Origin: Mesorhizobium_K sp040049215
GTDB taxonomy: Bacteria; Pseudomonadota; Alphaproteobacteria; Rhizobiales; Rhizobiaceae
Length of the DNA stretch: 64,000 bases
Reading direction: 5' to 3'
Assembly: GCF_040049215.1 (NCBI RefSeq)
Contig: NZ_JBDZDN010000001.1
Location: 930,001 to 994,000, forward strand
The position numbers and the translations under genes are program-made. Positions 61,774 through 64,000 of this stretch are shown here, in pieces (positions within the stretch are counted from its first letter, which is position 1; each line of letters begins with the position of its first letter). The notes beneath the pieces were generated by a model. That model was not told where the DNA came from. It saw only the letters and a list, made by a program, of their open reading frames with translations, and did not search any database.

Positions 61774-64000
61774 CTAGTCGCCGAATCCCGTGGAGTCCGG
61801 TCGAAACTTCAACTGGCGGGCATTGTCCCGCACCACGTCGACATCCTTCTCGTCAAAGCCCTGCTCGTTGCGCGCTTCGACTTCCAATGTCAGCGTCACC
61901 TTCGTGCCCGACTGTCTTTGCAGTTCGGCAACGATTGAGTTGATGATCGTCTCGAACGAACGAATGGGACGGGCGGGATCGATGTCGACGATCCCGTAGA
62001 ATCTTTTGGGCTTCGCCGGCCCAGCTGGAGGAACAGGCGGGTTCGGCGAAGGAGAAACAGATGTTGTCCCCGTGCCCCCCGTCGGGGCTCCGGTTCCAGG
62101 TCCCGTGGGCGGCGCCAGATACTGTGCGGCAACATCCTTGCGGATGATGACCGCATCTGGGCTGAAGGCCGTCGGCGCCAGCTTTCCATAGACAAGATTG
62201 ACGTAGCGGCCTGCTTCCGCCTCGTATCGGTCTGCGTATCCGAAGAGCGGATCGGACGTCGAAACGCCTTCCGCGATCGCGCTTTCCAGCACCGCAGCAT
62301 CGCGAAGCTTCGGCAGGTAGACATAAGAGGCGAACCACTCCTTCAGATCGGCGATCGCGACATGTGGCTGTGCCGCCGGCCACAGATTCTGCAGCTTGGC
62401 CGACAGCATCCGCGGGCCGAGCGTGTCCTTCACGATACTGTCACCGCGCGAGGAGAGCTTCTCGTAGACCGATGCCGCAATGGATGGACGATCCCGCGCT
62501 AGCAGGGTGGTCTGGGCAATCTCGAAGGGCCTGCCGTCGAGGGCGCCCTCTTCCTTCTCCGCGTACAGGATATGAATCCAGGCGGCGCGAACGGCCTTTT
62601 CCGCGGACTCGCGATTGGATCGTGCACGCTCGGCCACGTCTTCGATCTGGCCCTGAGTCAGCTGCTTGCGCAAGTCGCCTTTGTCTGCCTCCTTTTCGAT
62701 CGAGGACCAGGCGAGAGATTTCCGCACCACTTCGCGCGCGGTTGTCAATGCGGCCTCGTCGGCAGCCGAGAAGATCAGCGTGTTCCTGTATCTCCGCTGC
62801 GCAGTGCGGCAGCGCGTGAGTGCATCTGTTGCCGCCTCAAGAGCCGGAGATGCCGTTGCGCCCTTTGTGTGGAAGCTCACTGGCAGCAGGACAACCAGCG
62901 CCAAGGCAGGCGCTTCGTCGACGCCGCTCGGTGAATCTGGGGCGGCGTGCACGCGGGAGAAACCTGTGCTGCGCTGTGAGGCCTCCTTGCCGAGAATGCG
63001 GATGATCTCGGCGTCGACCTCGTGAGCTGGCAGCGCTTTTGCGCGCTCATCGGCGAGACGGTTGAGTGTCGGCTGCGTCGAGAACCAATAGCGGCCGGCA
63101 TCCTCGTAGAGATAGGTCGCATTTTCATGCAGCTCGCGAAGCGCCTCGCCGAAGATCGCCAGCTGGTCGCCAGGCTCGGCCGAGGCGAGCCGGACGGCCT
63201 GCCCGGTCACGCCATGATGCGGCTGTCCCACCGTCGGCGCAGAGCAGAGGAACACAGCGCGTGCCGCGCGGGTTGCGGCGCGCGCTTGCGAGATACGCCT
63301 CGTCGTCACCGCCTCCATGCGCGCCGGCAACGAGCCGTCGCCGTCGACCTCGCTGTCGATGACCGCTGAGTAGGCTGGGTTAAGCGGGTAGATCGCCGAC
63401 GCCTTGACGCGCTCGTCGGCCAGCGGTACCCGCGCCGGGAGGATCAGGGCATCGCGGGTCCGCTGCTGCCACAGCACGCTCACAACATTCGCCATGAAGC
63501 GCAGCACACCGCGCGTGCGTTGGAAATTGTCAAGTGTCGACCAGTCTTTCGCGAGCCGTTCGAACAGCTCTGGATGGATTGGATAGGAGAGCCGCAGCAG
63601 CTCCAGGTAACGCGGCTCCTTGGCATAAGGCGGGAACTCGCTTGGATTGTTCCTGTAGAGCTGGTGGAAAGCCTTGACCGTGTCGTCCCGCGCCTTCTCG
63701 CCCTCGCCGTCGAGTTCCTGGAACAGGCGACGGCGGACGATCTCGTAAGTCTCGTTGCCATGTGCGGCGAGCCAGGGCGAGCCGGTGCGGCCGAACACGC
63801 GCTCCAGCCTGCGTAGCGCTGCGACGCCCTTGTCGCCGCCCGCCTCCTGGTCGCTCTCCGGAAGCGAGCCGACAAGCAGCACGTCCGGCACCATTTTGGT
63901 TGCCTCCGTCAGCGACTGGATGAAGGAGAGGAAGGCTTCGAACCGATCGTCGGGAAGTTGCCGCGCGAACGCCACGACTTCGTCGAGCAGGATGACGCTT
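61774..64000 (-). CDS. DUF499 ATP-binding protein, 5' end outside window
   Basis: The frame is open to the window edge, so the N-terminus with the Walker A motif is missing. At the edge the sequence reads SVILLDEVVAFARQ, a Walker B motif. The remaining 740 residues are mainly helical, with a proline/glycine/threonine-rich linker (PTGPGTGAPTGGTGTT) before a C-terminal domain of about 80 residues. DUF499 ATPases accompany DUF1156 methyltransferases and DUF3780 proteins in antiphage loci. Those partners, if present, would lie right of the window. Confidence 0.75.
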   Translation of the reverse strand, partial: SVILLDEVVAFARQLPDDRFEAFLSFIQSLTEATKMVPDVLLVGSLPESDQEAGGDKGVAALRRLERVFGRTGSPWLAAHGNETYEIVRRRLFQELDGEGEKARDDTVKAFHQLYRNNPSEFPPYAKEPRYLELLRLSYPIHPELFERLAKDWSTLDNFQRTRGVLRFMANVVSVLWQQRTRDALILPARVPLADERVKASAIYPLNPAYSAVIDSEVDGDGSLPARMEAVTTRRISQARAATRAARAVFLCSAPTVGQPHHGVTGQAVRLASAEPGDQLAIFGEALRELHENATYLYEDAGRYWFSTQPTLNRLADERAKALPAHEVDAEIIRILGKEASQRSTGFSRVHAAPDSPSGVDEAPALALVVLLPVSFHTKGATASPALEAATDALTRCRTAQRRYRNTLIFSAADEAALTTAREVVRKSLAWSSIEKEADKGDLRKQLTQGQIEDVAERARSNRESAEKAVRAAWIHILYAEKEEGALDGRPFEIAQTTLLARDRPSIAASVYEKLSSRGDSIVKDTLGPRMLSAKLQNLWPAAQPHVAIADLKEWFASYVYLPKLRDAAVLESAIAEGVSTSDPLFGYADRYEAEAGRYVNLVYGKLAPTAFSPDAVIIRKDVAAQYLAPPTGPGTGAPTGGTGTTSVSPSPNPPVPPAGPAKPKRFYGIVDIDPARPIRSFETIINSIVAELQRQSGTKVTLTLEVEARNEQGFDEKDVDVVRDNARQLKFRPDSTGFGD

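Overview
The window is GC-rich DNA (uniformly high G/C at third codon positions) that reads as an alphaproteobacterium, most likely a member of the Hyphomicrobiales/Rhizobiales (Mesorhizobium/Aminobacter-like). The basis is an IalB-family protein, a glycine-rich autotransporter, a tripartite TRAP transporter with GntR control and an ALDH7-type dehydrogenase. No rRNA, tRNA or CRISPR array was recognised.

Layout. (A) 1-4667: the 3' part of a large repeat-rich autotransporter and an IalB-like periplasmic protein. (B) 4664-20223: a catabolic locus with an SDR dehydrogenase, a class II aldolase, two DapA/NanA-superfamily lyases, a complete TRAP transporter (P, Q, M), an AldA-like aldehyde dehydrogenase, a GT42 sialyltransferase-like protein, a 4-OT-type tautomerase, a UxaA-family dehydratase, a GntR/FCD repressor and a HyuA/HyuB pair. 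Near-identical 12-bp sequences lie in both divergent promoter regions, so one regulator could govern the locus. The likely substrate class is an acidic sugar or a related keto acid; the exact substrate cannot be read from sequence. (C) 20372-24615: a glycan-assembly operon (GT2, GT4, ATP-grasp-like, CelD-type GNAT) with two 4-bp stop/start overlaps. (D) 24835-28582: ALDH7 dehydrogenase, a PD-(D/E)XK nuclease-like protein of the PGN_0703 type, and a patatin-like lipase.

(E) 28929-36543: an integrative element of P4 style, with a tyrosine integrase carrying a long C-terminal extension, an AlpA regulator, a small coupled ORF, a prim-pol protein, a D5-type primase-helicase, a possible origin, several cargo ORFs and a serine recombinase. 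(F) 37052-43020: an accessory AddA/AddB-like helicase-nuclease pair. (G) 43549-45697: a HipBA toxin-antitoxin module with four upstream palindromic sites. (H) 46004-54676: an unusual divergent gene set built around a soluble tyrosinase: methyltransferase, small ORF, BNR/YCF48-like propeller, heme c-motif protein, M43 metalloprotease, short ORF, tyrosinase, HEAT-like protein and a SCO-like copper protein. (I) 55351-64000: an MBL-fold hydrolase, a three-gene DUF262 / DUF3696-ATPase / unknown operon, and an ArdC-ImmA/IrrE protein with the 3' part of a DUF499 ATPase that runs off the window.

From about 28.9 kb to the end the window looks like an accessory hotspot dominated by mobile-element, toxin-antitoxin and defence-like genes. 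The two most interesting candidates for undescribed systems are the tyrosinase/M43/SCO gene set and the DUF262-DUF3696-unknown trio. Functions are inferred from remembered family motifs, not from searches.
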